From positions 1 to 64,000 of the IMG/VR virus record IMGVR_UViG_3300033183_000354: 64,000 nt of DNA; one strand, given 5' to 3'. Positions 1-9,120 of the stretch are shown piece by piece. Position numbers and translations under genes: made by a program. How positions within the stretch are numbered: the stretch's first letter is position 1; each line of letters starts with the position of its first letter. The notes under the pieces were generated by a model that was not told the origin of the DNA, searched no databases, and worked only from the letters and a program-made list of their open reading frames with translations. The stretch comes from a virus.

Positions 1-1272
1 ACAGCTCCTATTAGTAATTCTAGTGCTACAACATCAATTGCTAATGTATCTACACCTAATTTGTATAGTGCTTCTCAAAATAGAAATTCTCATGCTCTTT
101 ATGGAAATGTAAAGTCTTCGACTGGTCAAACAAAATATGCATCTTCATCGATATATTTTGATGGTACTGGTGACTATATTTTAAATAATACTTCTGTTGA
201 TACTCTTACAACTACTACTCAACCGTTTACAGTAGAAGCATGGGTGTATCCAACAACAAACACTGGTGATCCAAAAATATTATGTTTTAATAGAGCTTCT
301 GATGGTGCTAATACTATGCTTTTTGCTCTTGATGACACGTATATAACTGATACAGAATATACATACTCAACTGCTGCATCATTAAATGAATGGTCGCATG
401 TTGCTCTTACTCATAATAGTGGTAGATGGAATGCATATGTAAATGGAAATAATGTGCAGTCATTTAGTAAAACGCTTCAGGCAGCACCAAGTGCTTGTTA
501 TGTTGGTATTGGCGTAGATTTTGATGCTGCGAATGGTGGAACGCCTGGCAACTATTTCCAAGGATATATGCAAGATGTAAGGATTTCTGATATCATTCGT
601 TATCCATTTATTCCAGCAAAGGAAACATTCAGCGCTGTATCTGGAACAACTCTTCTTACAGCACATGCTTCAAGTGTAACTGACGGATCTTCGAGTGGTC
701 ATACTGTAACAGCCGCTGGCAATGCAGCCGTTTCTACTTTTGCTCCTTCTAGTGGGATGTATTCAGTGTCATTAGATGGTTCAGGAGATTATTTGAGTGT
801 ACCAACTTCTACTGATTTCTCATTTGATGGAGATTTTACAATTGAAGGTTGGTTCTACTTTAATGCATTGACAGGAAATCATATATTATTTGATACATAT
901 AATTCAGGAACATCTGGAACTTATCAGTTATATTATCGTTCTACTGGAACATCATTAGCATGGTATGATACATCAAGTGCTAGTGTGTTATTACAAGATA
1001 GTAGATCTGGGTGGATGGTAACGAATAAATGGTATCATATAGCAGTAGTAAGAGAAAGTGGCGCATTAACTATATTTGTAGATGGATCTCAAGTAGCTGC
1101 TACAACTGGATACACTACTAATCTTTCACATTCAAGACCATTTGTTTTAGGTGCTCAATATTCAACAAGTACTAATTATGTCAACGGTTATATTTCAAAT
1201 GTTCGTGTTACAAAAGGTACCGCACTTTATTCTAAAAACTTTACACCACCAACTGCGGAGTTACAAGGATGA
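1..1272 (+). CDS. LamG-repeat virion surface protein (5' end missing)
   Basis: The reading frame is already open at the first base, so the gene starts upstream of the window; 423 residues are visible. There are two concanavalin A/LamG-like modules. Each has a strand motif like YFDGTGDYI or LDGSGDYLS, then T(V/I)E(A/G)W, then W(S/Y)H(V/I)A, then (V/I)(N/D)G, and closes with a VRVTKGTALY...FTPPTAEL motif. This jelly-roll is common in tail fibres and other adhesins of marine T4-like phages and suggests glycan or host-surface binding. The stop codon overlaps the next start (ATGA). The whole visible part is a divergent copy of the C-terminal third of the next protein, so one arose from the other by duplication. 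Exact virion location is unknown. Confidence 0.75.
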   Translation, partial: TAPISNSSATTSIANVSTPNLYSASQNRNSHALYGNVKSSTGQTKYASSSIYFDGTGDYILNNTSVDTLTTTTQPFTVEAWVYPTTNTGDPKILCFNRASDGANTMLFALDDTYITDTEYTYSTAASLNEWSHVALTHNSGRWNAYVNGNNVQSFSKTLQAAPSACYVGIGVDFDAANGGTPGNYFQGYMQDVRISDIIRYPFIPAKETFSAVSGTTLLTAHASSVTDGSSSGHTVTAAGNAAVSTFAPSSGMYSVSLDGSGDYLSVPTSTDFSFDGDFTIEGWFYFNALTGNHILFDTYNSGTSGTYQLYYRSTGTSLAWYDTSSASVLLQDSRSGWMVTNKWYHIAVVRESGALTIFVDGSQVAATTGYTTNLSHSRPFVLGAQYSTSTNYVNGYISNVRVTKGTALYSKNFTPPTAELQG

Positions 1273-4200
1273 CAAGAAGTAGAACAGTAGCGACAGCAAT
1301 TGGTAGAGTTGCAGCAGCAGATACAATTTCCTCAACTGGAACATTGAGTGTTGCTGGTGTAACAATGATTGATTCAGCTGGTGCATTACCTGATTCAGCA
1401 GATGCCTCTGCTGGTGATATGGTAATGACTTCAGATTCGAATGAATTGTTTATTAGTGATGGATCTGTTTGGTATAGTATTGCTCTGATTAATACCAATC
1501 CATACTTTACTGATTCTGGTACACCAGAAAGTACATATGCACTATCGACTGAAGAAAGTGCTACAACTGTTACACTGATTGCAGTTGATTCAGAAGGTAT
1601 TCCTATTACTTATTCTGCTGTTGCAGATTCTGATTTTAGTGGATTAGCAACTATATCTCAAGACTCAAGTGTGTTCACTATCACACCGTTAAGTGAAGAT
1701 TCTGCTACAACCACTTCCGGTACAATTACATTTAAAGCCAGTGATGGTGTTAATATAGCAACAGCATTATCGACATTTACTCTTACGTTCAAAATTGTGT
1801 ATACAAATTATACAGTATTATTAGCAAAAGCATCCGGAAATTCTGGTACAAATGCAGGTATTAGCGATTCATCAACTAGTAGTCAAACTGTTACCGTTAC
1901 AGGATCTCCTTCATTAACTTCATTTAGTCCATATAGACATGGTGGATATAGTTATTATTTTGATGGATCAGGTGATTATATTATTACAGGATCAGATACA
2001 ACTTTAGCCTTTGGCACTAGTGATTTTACAGTAGAAGCTTGGATTTATATTACGTCACTTTCTGCAATTTCTACAGTAATGACAAGTAGAGCTATTAGCA
2101 GCAGCTCGTATCTTTATTGGTCATTATTAATCCAAACAAATGGAAACTTAAGTTTTCAAACCAGAAATAGTGGAGGTACACAATATATTGCGCAATTTGA
2201 TGCTGGAATTACTACTAATACTTGGTATCATGTAGCAGCTGTTAGAGAAAGTGGCGTATTAACATGTTATGTTAATGGTATTGCTGGAAGCACAACAAGT
2301 GATGATAGTAGTCTTAATATGACAGAATCATATGTAAGTGTTGGAGGATTTATTTATCCAGGTTATACTTATATAATGAATGGTTATATCTCAGATGCTA
2401 GAGTAATAAAAGGAACTGCTTTATATACCGCTGACTTTACACCACCTACTAGTAGATTAACAGCAGTATCTGGCACATCACTACTTACTTGCCATCTCCC
2501 TTATCTTGCAGACGGATCTTCTAATGATCATACTTTGACAGTAAACGGAAATGTAACTGCAAAACCTTTTTCTCCATTTGATTATAAAGACTATACTGCT
2601 TCTTCCGATGGTGGTTCTTTCTATGTTCCAGGTGCAGCAGGAAACTATTTAACTCTTCCGGCTGGTACTGATTTTGCTATGGGTACTGGAGACTTTACTC
2701 ATGAATTTTGGATTTATCCAACTGGTTATTATGTGTATTATTATGGTGATGCTCACGGATTAGTCTGGAGTCAAGATGTAAATGGTACAAACTGGTTTGG
2801 TATAGGACTAGGAAGCCCTACAAGTCGCAACATTTATTTTAATTATGGTACTAGTGGCGGTGGTTCGAATGTTAATAGCAGTGGTGGTTATGGAAGCTGG
2901 ATTCCTAATATGTGGCACCATGTTGCTGTTGTAAGAAATAGTGGTACTTTAACTGTATATCTGAATGGTAAGGGTGGTACTGGTGTATCAGTGACTCAAG
3001 ACTTTAATAATACTACATATGTTCCAACTATTGGTAGATACACTCATACTGATGATAATAGATCAGAAGGTTGGATCTCTGATTATAGAGTAGTAAAAGG
3101 AACTGCAATTTATACTGCAGACTTTACGCCGCCGACTGCTCCACTCTCTACTCCTTCTGGTACTGTGTTACACTTAAAAGGTCAAGAAGGTAAAGTATAT
3201 GATGCATCACAAACTGCTAGTACATTAACATTAAATGGAAATGCAGTATCATCAACTGGACAAACAAAGTATGCTTCATCATCAATATATTTTGATGGCG
3301 CTAGTGATTATATTGAAATTCCTAATGATACGACTAACACACTCACAAATCAAAATTGGACTGTTGAAGCATGGATATATCCTACTAACGATTATTCTAC
3401 ATATAGAACTATTTTTGCTAAAAGAGTTTCAGGTAGTACTACAGCCGAATATGAAGGATACTTAGCTACTAGTACTGGATATGTAAGTTATTATGATGGC
3501 ACAACAGGATATGAAAGCACAACAGTTCTTACATCAAATCAATGGAGTCATGTAGCTTGGGTTCATACTCCAGGTAAAATTAACATATATGTTAATGGTA
3601 CTAATGTCTATTCGGTTAATGTAACCGAAGCTTCTGCTCTTAGCGAACCATTGGTTATAGGAGGAGCGAGAGGTTACAGCGAATGGTTTGGTGGATATAT
3701 TGAAGACTTTCGAGTCACAAAAGGATTAGTTCGATATCCATTTATTCCAACAAAAGAGACACTTACAGCAGTTTCAGGTACATCGCTTCTTACAGCTCAT
3801 GCGGCCACAATAACAGATGGTTCATCTAATTCACATAGTATATCTGCACATGGTAATTCTGCAGTATCAACCTTCGCTCCTAAACAAGGAATGTATTCAA
3901 TTGAATTTGATGGAAATAGTTCTGATTTAGAAATAACTGCAGATAGCACTCTCGCAGCTACTACTAATACATCTTGGACATTCGAAGGATGGTTTTATAG
4001 GACTGGCGCGCTTGGCCCCAATGGCTATACAGTAACAGTTGGTAGTGGTGGATCTGCAACAAGATGGGGATTAAATATCGGAGCAGCTAATGGTGTTATT
4101 ACTACTTTATTTGGCACTGGATCTTGGGCATGGCCCTATATTTACAGTTCTCCTAATAATGTAATTAGTTTAAATAAGTGGTATCATGTAGCGATTGTAA

Positions 4201-4433
4201 GAGATGGTTCTACTTCATTAAAAATGTTTGTAGATGGTGGACTTGTTTATTCGAATACTTCTGCTAATTTTGGTAGCGGTATTAGCGGAACATTTTATCT
4301 TGGATCATATTATAATAACTATAATAATGATGATGCATGGTATCATGGTTATATGAGTAATGTAAGAATGATTCAAGGGACTGCACTTTATACTTCCTCA
4401 TTTACTCCACCAACCGCAGAGTTAAAAGCATAA
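1269..4433 (+). CDS. Large LamG-repeat structural or fibre protein, 1054 aa
   Basis: Likely a virion adhesin or decoration protein. The first ~95 residues hold a DMVMTSDSNELFISDG-type segment typical of phage tail proteins. It is followed by a cadherin/Ig-like segment (about 95-170) with SEGIPITYSA. Four LamG-like modules then run to the C terminus (about 180-395, 400-625, 630-840, 845-1054), each with FDGSGDYI-like, TVEAW, WYHVA and NGYI-S-RV-KGTALYTADFTPPT-like motifs. The last two modules resemble the upstream protein closely, for example a shared STGQTKYASSSIYFDG block. No signal peptide or membrane segment. Lies directly before the neck genes. Binding target unknown; the fold is well supported, the function is inferred. 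Confidence 0.75.
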   Translation: MTRSRTVATAIGRVAAADTISSTGTLSVAGVTMIDSAGALPDSADASAGDMVMTSDSNELFISDGSVWYSIALINTNPYFTDSGTPESTYALSTEESATTVTLIAVDSEGIPITYSAVADSDFSGLATISQDSSVFTITPLSEDSATTTSGTITFKASDGVNIATALSTFTLTFKIVYTNYTVLLAKASGNSGTNAGISDSSTSSQTVTVTGSPSLTSFSPYRHGGYSYYFDGSGDYIITGSDTTLAFGTSDFTVEAWIYITSLSAISTVMTSRAISSSSYLYWSLLIQTNGNLSFQTRNSGGTQYIAQFDAGITTNTWYHVAAVRESGVLTCYVNGIAGSTTSDDSSLNMTESYVSVGGFIYPGYTYIMNGYISDARVIKGTALYTADFTPPTSRLTAVSGTSLLTCHLPYLADGSSNDHTLTVNGNVTAKPFSPFDYKDYTASSDGGSFYVPGAAGNYLTLPAGTDFAMGTGDFTHEFWIYPTGYYVYYYGDAHGLVWSQDVNGTNWFGIGLGSPTSRNIYFNYGTSGGGSNVNSSGGYGSWIPNMWHHVAVVRNSGTLTVYLNGKGGTGVSVTQDFNNTTYVPTIGRYTHTDDNRSEGWISDYRVVKGTAIYTADFTPPTAPLSTPSGTVLHLKGQEGKVYDASQTASTLTLNGNAVSSTGQTKYASSSIYFDGASDYIEIPNDTTNTLTNQNWTVEAWIYPTNDYSTYRTIFAKRVSGSTTAEYEGYLATSTGYVSYYDGTTGYESTTVLTSNQWSHVAWVHTPGKINIYVNGTNVYSVNVTEASALSEPLVIGGARGYSEWFGGYIEDFRVTKGLVRYPFIPTKETLTAVSGTSLLTAHAATITDGSSNSHSISAHGNSAVSTFAPKQGMYSIEFDGNSSDLEITADSTLAATTNTSWTFEGWFYRTGALGPNGYTVTVGSGGSATRWGLNIGAANGVITTLFGTGSWAWPYIYSSPNNVISLNKWYHVAIVRDGSTSLKMFVDGGLVYSNTSANFGSGISGTFYLGSYYNNYNNDDAWYHGYMSNVRMIQGTALYTSSFTPPTAELKA

Positions 4434-4437
4434 ACCA

Positions 4438-4445
4438 TATAAATA
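4438..4445 (+). promoter_or_regulatory. Late promoter box TATAAATA before gp13
   Basis: Exact match to the T4 late promoter box, 30 bases upstream of the gp13 start. The phage encodes its own gp55 late sigma factor. Start site predicted about 6 bases downstream. Confidence 0.75.
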
Positions 4446-4475
4446 GTCATAGATATTTTTAACACGGAGATCTCT

Positions 4476-5231
4476 ATGGCTAATCCTACTTCACGTGCTA
4501 CGCTCATAGATTATTGTAAGAGACGACTCGGTGATCCTGTTATTGAGATTAATGTTGATGAGGATCAGCTTGAAGATCGCGTAGACGAAGCACTTCAATA
4601 TTGGCAAGAATATCATTCTGATGCCACCTTCCGCACATATGTTTCATATCTTGTTACGGCCGATGATATAACCAATGGTTATATTGCAACTTCAAGTGAT
4701 GTGCTTTATATCACTCGTATGTTTGCGATCTCAAGTTCATTTAATTCTTCTTTTAATTTCTTTGATATTAAATATCAGTTAATGCTTAATGACATTGCTG
4801 ATATGCAAAATTTTGCAGGTGATCTAGCATACTATGATCAATTAAATCAGTATTTGACTACGCTTGATATGAAGTTGAATGGATATCCTCAAACAGAATT
4901 CTCTCGAAAACAAAATAGACTATATCTTTTCGGAGACTTTGTCGATGGCGACGTAAAAGCAGGAGAGTATATAGTATATGAAGCTTATAAGGCAGTTGAC
5001 TCATCGTCTCATACATCTGTATGGAATGATATGTGGCTAAAAGAATATACGACTGCTTTGATTAAACAACAATGGGGGCAGAACCTTATCAAGTTCGAAG
5101 GCATGCAACTTCCAGGTGGTGTCGTCCTTAATGGTCGTCAGTTATATGATGACGCTACTAGTGAGATAGCACAACTAAGAGAAACAATCAGAATGGACCA
5201 TGAGGCACCATTTGACTTCTTTGTAGGGTAA
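4476..5231 (+). CDS. gp13: Neck protein gp13
   Basis: Head-completion/neck protein that joins the filled head to the tail. The N terminus MANPTSRATLIDYCKRRLG and the following INVDEDQLEDRVDEALQYWQEYH segment match the gp13 signature of marine T4-like phages. At 251 aa it is shorter than T4 gp13 (about 309 aa), as in cyanophages. A GGAG ribosome site precedes the ATG. It is followed after one base by gp14, and the pair sits before gp15 and terminase as in the T4 virion module. Expected to act with gp14 in late morphogenesis. Confidence 0.9.
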   Translation: MANPTSRATLIDYCKRRLGDPVIEINVDEDQLEDRVDEALQYWQEYHSDATFRTYVSYLVTADDITNGYIATSSDVLYITRMFAISSSFNSSFNFFDIKYQLMLNDIADMQNFAGDLAYYDQLNQYLTTLDMKLNGYPQTEFSRKQNRLYLFGDFVDGDVKAGEYIVYEAYKAVDSSSHTSVWNDMWLKEYTTALIKQQWGQNLIKFEGMQLPGGVVLNGRQLYDDATSEIAQLRETIRMDHEAPFDFFVG

Positions 5232-5232
5232 T

Positions 5233-5826
5233 ATGCGTAATCTATATTTTTCTGATGCTGTACGCTCGGAACAGAATTTATACGAAGATATCATCATAGA
5301 ATCGCTTAAGATCTATGGTCAAGACGTGTACTATCTTCCGCGTGACATCATTAATGAAGATAAGATTTTTGGTCATGACGTTCCTTCTCGATTTAATTCA
5401 TCTCATAAGATTGAGATGTATATTGAAAATGTTGAAGGATTTGATGGAGAGGGAGATCTTTTCACTCGATTTGGTGTAGAGATTAGAGATGAAGCTACCT
5501 TTGTTGTATCGCGCCGCAGATGGGAGCAGACCATCAAAAGATACGATAATGAGATTACCGGTGAAAGACCAAGAGAAGGTGATGTCATCTATCTTCCTCT
5601 GTCAAACTCAATGTTTCAAATCATGCACGTTGAGCATGAACAGCCTTTTTATCAATTAAGTAATTTACCGGTTTATAAGTTAAGAGCTCAACTCTTTGAA
5701 TACAATGATGAGGATTTTGATACAGGCGTTGAAGCAATTGATAATATTGAGAAGGACTATTCTTATCAGTACAAGGTTACAGTTCCTCGAGTTAAGACTG
5801 CAACCGGAACGGCGGTACTTGGATAA
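5233..5826 (+). CDS. gp14: Neck protein gp14
   Basis: Second neck protein, partner of gp13 at the head-tail junction. It aligns with T4 gp14 through the YYLPR(D/E), IFG-D, FTRFGVEIRDE, PREGDVIYLPLSNSMF and PFYQL motifs. It is 197 aa against about 256 in T4, because the T4 C-terminal extension is absent. The ATG lies one base after the gp13 stop, and its own stop overlaps the next start (TAATG), so translation is probably coupled. Confidence 0.9.
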   Translation: MRNLYFSDAVRSEQNLYEDIIIESLKIYGQDVYYLPRDIINEDKIFGHDVPSRFNSSHKIEMYIENVEGFDGEGDLFTRFGVEIRDEATFVVSRRRWEQTIKRYDNEITGERPREGDVIYLPLSNSMFQIMHVEHEQPFYQLSNLPVYKLRAQLFEYNDEDFDTGVEAIDNIEKDYSYQYKVTVPRVKTATGTAVLG

Positions 5827-7019
5827 TGGCACTGTTCAAAAAAGTAACATCGATATCGCTAACGGATTCCGGTCATTTCTATACGACTGCGCCGTCCATT
5901 ACGTTTACGGGTGGATTCGCTAATTCTTCGGATAAGATTAAGTTTGGCAATAACTCTCTCGATCTTGGTACAAATAGCTACACCTATTCTGTAGACTCTG
6001 CAGACACGAGTATGGATGGATTTATTGCTTTCTGGTTATGGGTTGATAGTGATGCATTACCTGATTCCGCAGGATCAAATCTAAAACCATTATGGGAAAT
6101 GGGTGTATATGCTAATGGTGCAAATCGTAGAAGGTTTGGACTCAATAGTGGTGGACAGTTAGTATCAACAACCAAATATGCAAATAAAAGCAATCTTATA
6201 ACTTGGTATAATACTCCTTATGGAACTGATGAAAGGGTTCAAGAAGGTCAGTGGAATCATATTTCCCTCAGTTTCTATGGTGCCGATCAGGGGTGGGCTA
6301 CAAGAAGAGCAGATGTTTATATAAACGGTGTTTTGACATACTATACGAATTCAACAAGTTTTGCTGGATTTTTCCATGACTCTGATATATTATTTGGATC
6401 ACAGTTACAAGGTGATTTCAATGGGACTATCTTCTTTGATTCTCCTACTGGCATGTATATGGATAATCTATATTTGGACAGTGTAGGATATCCGAGTGCT
6501 CACAATTTATATACTCAAGATTCTGATGGTGGTGCATGGAATACTTCAACACTTGCAAAACACGTAACATTTAACAATGATTCAGCAGTGGCGACAGCTA
6601 CTATTGATTCAGATGGTAAAGTTAATTCCACTACTATTACGTCTGGTGGATTCTATGTGTCTGCTCCTACTGTTGTGTTTTCTGCCGCACCAAGTACTTT
6701 AGTATCACAGGGTGATAGTGCTACACAAACACTTTCTTCTGGTGTCAAAGTAACTGGCGAGTTGATTAAATATTCTGACTCAGACGGTATACTATACATT
6801 GCGCACGTTGGCGCCGATGATGGTAAGTATCATTCATTTGTAACAGGTAGAGATATTAGATTCGGTAATACGTCAAATTCGTATATTCGAAATGTTACGG
6901 CTGTGAGTGAAGACAATAAATTGTCAGAGAACGAACAAAACACTGATTTCAGTAGTATTGCTGGTGACTTCTTAGACTTCAGTGAAAACAATCCATTTGG
7001 CGATCCGGAGAATAACTAA
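5826..7019 (+). CDS. LamG-like structural protein between gp14 and gp15
   Basis: 397 aa, no T4 counterpart recognised. The first ~30 residues (SLTDSGHFYTTAPSITFTG) and the segment near 255-285 (TSGGFYVSAPTVVFSA) are the same short beta repeat flanking a central concanavalin A-like domain (about 35-225). That domain carries FGNNSLDLG, FIAFWLWVD, GQWNHISLSFYG and ADVYINGVL motifs. The position inside the neck/tail-completion operon and start/stop overlaps on both sides imply late virion expression. It may be a neck-attached fibre (whisker-like) or decoration protein; the role is inferred. Confidence 0.6.
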   Translation: MALFKKVTSISLTDSGHFYTTAPSITFTGGFANSSDKIKFGNNSLDLGTNSYTYSVDSADTSMDGFIAFWLWVDSDALPDSAGSNLKPLWEMGVYANGANRRRFGLNSGGQLVSTTKYANKSNLITWYNTPYGTDERVQEGQWNHISLSFYGADQGWATRRADVYINGVLTYYTNSTSFAGFFHDSDILFGSQLQGDFNGTIFFDSPTGMYMDNLYLDSVGYPSAHNLYTQDSDGGAWNTSTLAKHVTFNNDSAVATATIDSDGKVNSTTITSGGFYVSAPTVVFSAAPSTLVSQGDSATQTLSSGVKVTGELIKYSDSDGILYIAHVGADDGKYHSFVTGRDIRFGNTSNSYIRNVTAVSEDNKLSENEQNTDFSSIAGDFLDFSENNPFGDPENN

Positions 7020-7873
7020 TGTTTGGTAGTCATTTTTATCATCAAAAGGTTCGTAAGTGCGTTGCCATGTTTGGTATGCTCTTTAATAACCTTTATGTAA
7101 TTCGAAAGAATTCTTCGGGCGCATCGATTAGTCAAGTAAAAGTTCCACTCTCATATGCCCCAAAAGAAAAGTATCTCGAAAGGATTAGAGAAAATCCTGA
7201 CTTAGTAAATGATACAAGAGTAGCAGTTAAACTGCCACGTATGTCATTTGAAATTACTTCACTTGCATATGATGCTCAAAGGCAATTAACAAAGGTTTCT
7301 AATTTTAATACATCTGGAACTGCAAATACTAATAGACAAAAGTTTTATTCTCCGGTACCATATAGTATTAATTTTCAGTTAAACATTTATGCTAAGTCAC
7401 AAGATGATGCCTTACAACTTGTAGAGCAAATTTTACCGACTTTTAATCCACAATATTCGTTAACGATTAAACCATTTTCAGCTGAATATCCAGATTTTAA
7501 GGAAGACATCCCTATCATCATTCAAGGCGTTTCATTCTCTGACGACTTTGAAGGTGCTTTAGATCAAAGAAGAACCATCGTATATACACTTGATTTTGAG
7601 ATGAAGGTTCAATTCTATGGTAATATTACTACGCCTGATATTATTCGGACAGCAATTACAGATGTTTACTTCCAAGATCAAGGCTTAGCAGATTCAGACG
7701 TTAACGTCGAAAGAATTACTGTAACACCTTCACCATTGTCAACAATTGGATTGGCAGATAGTGATTTTGGTTTCAGTACAGATATAAATATATTCAACGA
7801 GGCAGATGTCGACGTCGATCCTTATGTTGTCGCTGGCTATGTTGAGACTGGATATTTTAGAGAGACAGTATAG
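7019..7873 (+). CDS. gp15: Tail sheath stabiliser / completion protein gp15
   Basis: Caps the tail and stabilises the sheath before head joining. It aligns with T4 gp15 from the first residues (MFGSHFYHQKVRKCVAMFG against MFGYFYNSSFRRYATLMG) and through PLSYA-KE, LPR-SFE-TSLAYDA, SPVPY-INFQLNIYAKS-DDALQLVEQILPTFNP and the D-RRTIVYTLDFEMK strand. Length 284 aa against about 272 in T4. The ATG overlaps the previous stop. Neighbours 13, 14, 16 and 17 confirm the assignment. Confidence 0.92.
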   Translation: MFGSHFYHQKVRKCVAMFGMLFNNLYVIRKNSSGASISQVKVPLSYAPKEKYLERIRENPDLVNDTRVAVKLPRMSFEITSLAYDAQRQLTKVSNFNTSGTANTNRQKFYSPVPYSINFQLNIYAKSQDDALQLVEQILPTFNPQYSLTIKPFSAEYPDFKEDIPIIIQGVSFSDDFEGALDQRRTIVYTLDFEMKVQFYGNITTPDIIRTAITDVYFQDQGLADSDVNVERITVTPSPLSTIGLADSDFGFSTDINIFNEADVDVDPYVVAGYVETGYFRETV

Positions 7874-7882
7874 GAATAAGTT

Positions 7883-8773
7883 ATGGCAATTACACTTAGG
7901 CTAACAAAAGGTTCAGCTCTTACATACTCTGAGTTGGACACCAACTTTTCAGATTTAGACACCAGAGTCACTACTAATAAGAATAATATTACTACGCTCA
8001 ATTCTTCGGTAAGTACTCTTAATACTAATGTTTCAAATAATGATAGTGATATTCTTTCATTGCAAACAGAAGTTGATGCTATTGACGTAAGATTGATCTC
8101 AGCTGAGGGTGAATTATCGAATGTAAGTCTAACTTCAACAATAGCTGATTTTGGTAGTCGTAAGCTTTTACATTCTACAACATATGATAGCGCTGAGGAG
8201 TTCCCCGATGCTACGCAATATCCAGGTATGATCCTTAAATTTGGCGGGGATGGCAGCAATAGGCTAAGATTCTCAAATGGTTTAGTTTGGCGAGCAATGC
8301 CGACTACATTAACTACGATTAGACAAGAAGATGGCGACACCATTGATTTTGATAGTCAAGATTTTACGCTTAACTTCCATGGTGGTGACGGTATTAAAGT
8401 CACTAAAGTTAATGGTAATATGTTTAGATGGTCTTCTGATCCTTCTTGGTCATTTGATATTGTGTTGGCTGATGGCGATAGCGGATATGCATTCAGACCG
8501 GATAGTCGCTTCTTCCTTGATAGTGATATTGATCCTACTCTTTATCTTCGTCGTGGTGAAACATACAACTTTAATTTAAGTGCGCCTTCTGAGCCTTTCT
8601 ATATTAAGACCGCGCAATCAACCGGAACCGGTGATCAGTATACAGATGGAGTTACAGGTAATGGTACACAGTTTGGCACTGTAACATTCCAGCCTCCAAT
8701 GAATGCGCCTGAAACTCTTTATTATGCCTCATCAGTATCGGCTACGCATACTGGAACAATTAAGATAGTATAA
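7883..8773 (+). CDS. Fibre-like structural protein with coiled coil and cupredoxin-like C terminus
   Basis: 296 aa, inserted between gp15 and gp16 as in several marine T4-like phages. The N terminus KGSALTYSELDTNFSDLDTRV is the short motif that opens many tail-fibre proteins. Residues ~35-75 form a heptad-rich coiled coil (TLNSSVSTLNTNVSNN). The C-terminal ~80 residues (LYLRRGETYNFNLS ... FYIKTAQSTGTGDQY ... GTVTFQPP ... LYYASS) resemble a cupredoxin-like beta sandwich. The loop that would carry copper-binding Cys and His reads ASSVSATHTG, without Cys, so metal binding is unlikely. Probable trimeric virion appendage; target unknown. Confidence 0.6.
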   Translation: MAITLRLTKGSALTYSELDTNFSDLDTRVTTNKNNITTLNSSVSTLNTNVSNNDSDILSLQTEVDAIDVRLISAEGELSNVSLTSTIADFGSRKLLHSTTYDSAEEFPDATQYPGMILKFGGDGSNRLRFSNGLVWRAMPTTLTTIRQEDGDTIDFDSQDFTLNFHGGDGIKVTKVNGNMFRWSSDPSWSFDIVLADGDSGYAFRPDSRFFLDSDIDPTLYLRRGETYNFNLSAPSEPFYIKTAQSTGTGDQYTDGVTGNGTQFGTVTFQPPMNAPETLYYASSVSATHTGTIKIV

Positions 8774-9120
8774 TGACAGAAAAAGATAATGTAAAAAGTG
8801 ATTACGAATATTCTCGAGATACTTACTATGAAATCCTTGAAAAAGGTAAAGAGTCTCTCGAGCTTATGATTGAAGTTGCTCGTGAATCTGAACATCCACG
8901 AGCATTTGAAGTCCTTTCAAATATGATGAAAAATATGGCCGACGTCAACGATAAGTTGATGGATCTTAATAAAAAGAATAAAGATATTAATAAAGAAGAA
9001 GTAAAACAAGTAGCTGGATCTACTGGTAATACTACTAATAATATATTCTTAGGGTCAACAGCCGACTTGCAGCGACTTTTACAGGATGAAAGCAACATTG
9101 TAGATGTTACACCAGAATGA
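8773..9120 (+). CDS. gp16: Terminase small subunit gp16
   Basis: DNA-recognition subunit of the packaging motor. Helical protein of 115 aa (T4 164 aa) with an RAFEVLSNMMKNMADVNDKLMDLNKK coiled-coil core split over residues ~45-70 and a conserved-looking NNIFLGSTADLQRLLQ segment near 90-105. Identified mainly by place: directly before, and overlapping, gp17. Its start overlaps the preceding stop (TAATGA). Marine T4-like gp16 proteins are similarly short. Confidence 0.8.
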   Translation: MTEKDNVKSDYEYSRDTYYEILEKGKESLELMIEVARESEHPRAFEVLSNMMKNMADVNDKLMDLNKKNKDINKEEVKQVAGSTGNTTNNIFLGSTADLQRLLQDESNIVDVTPE

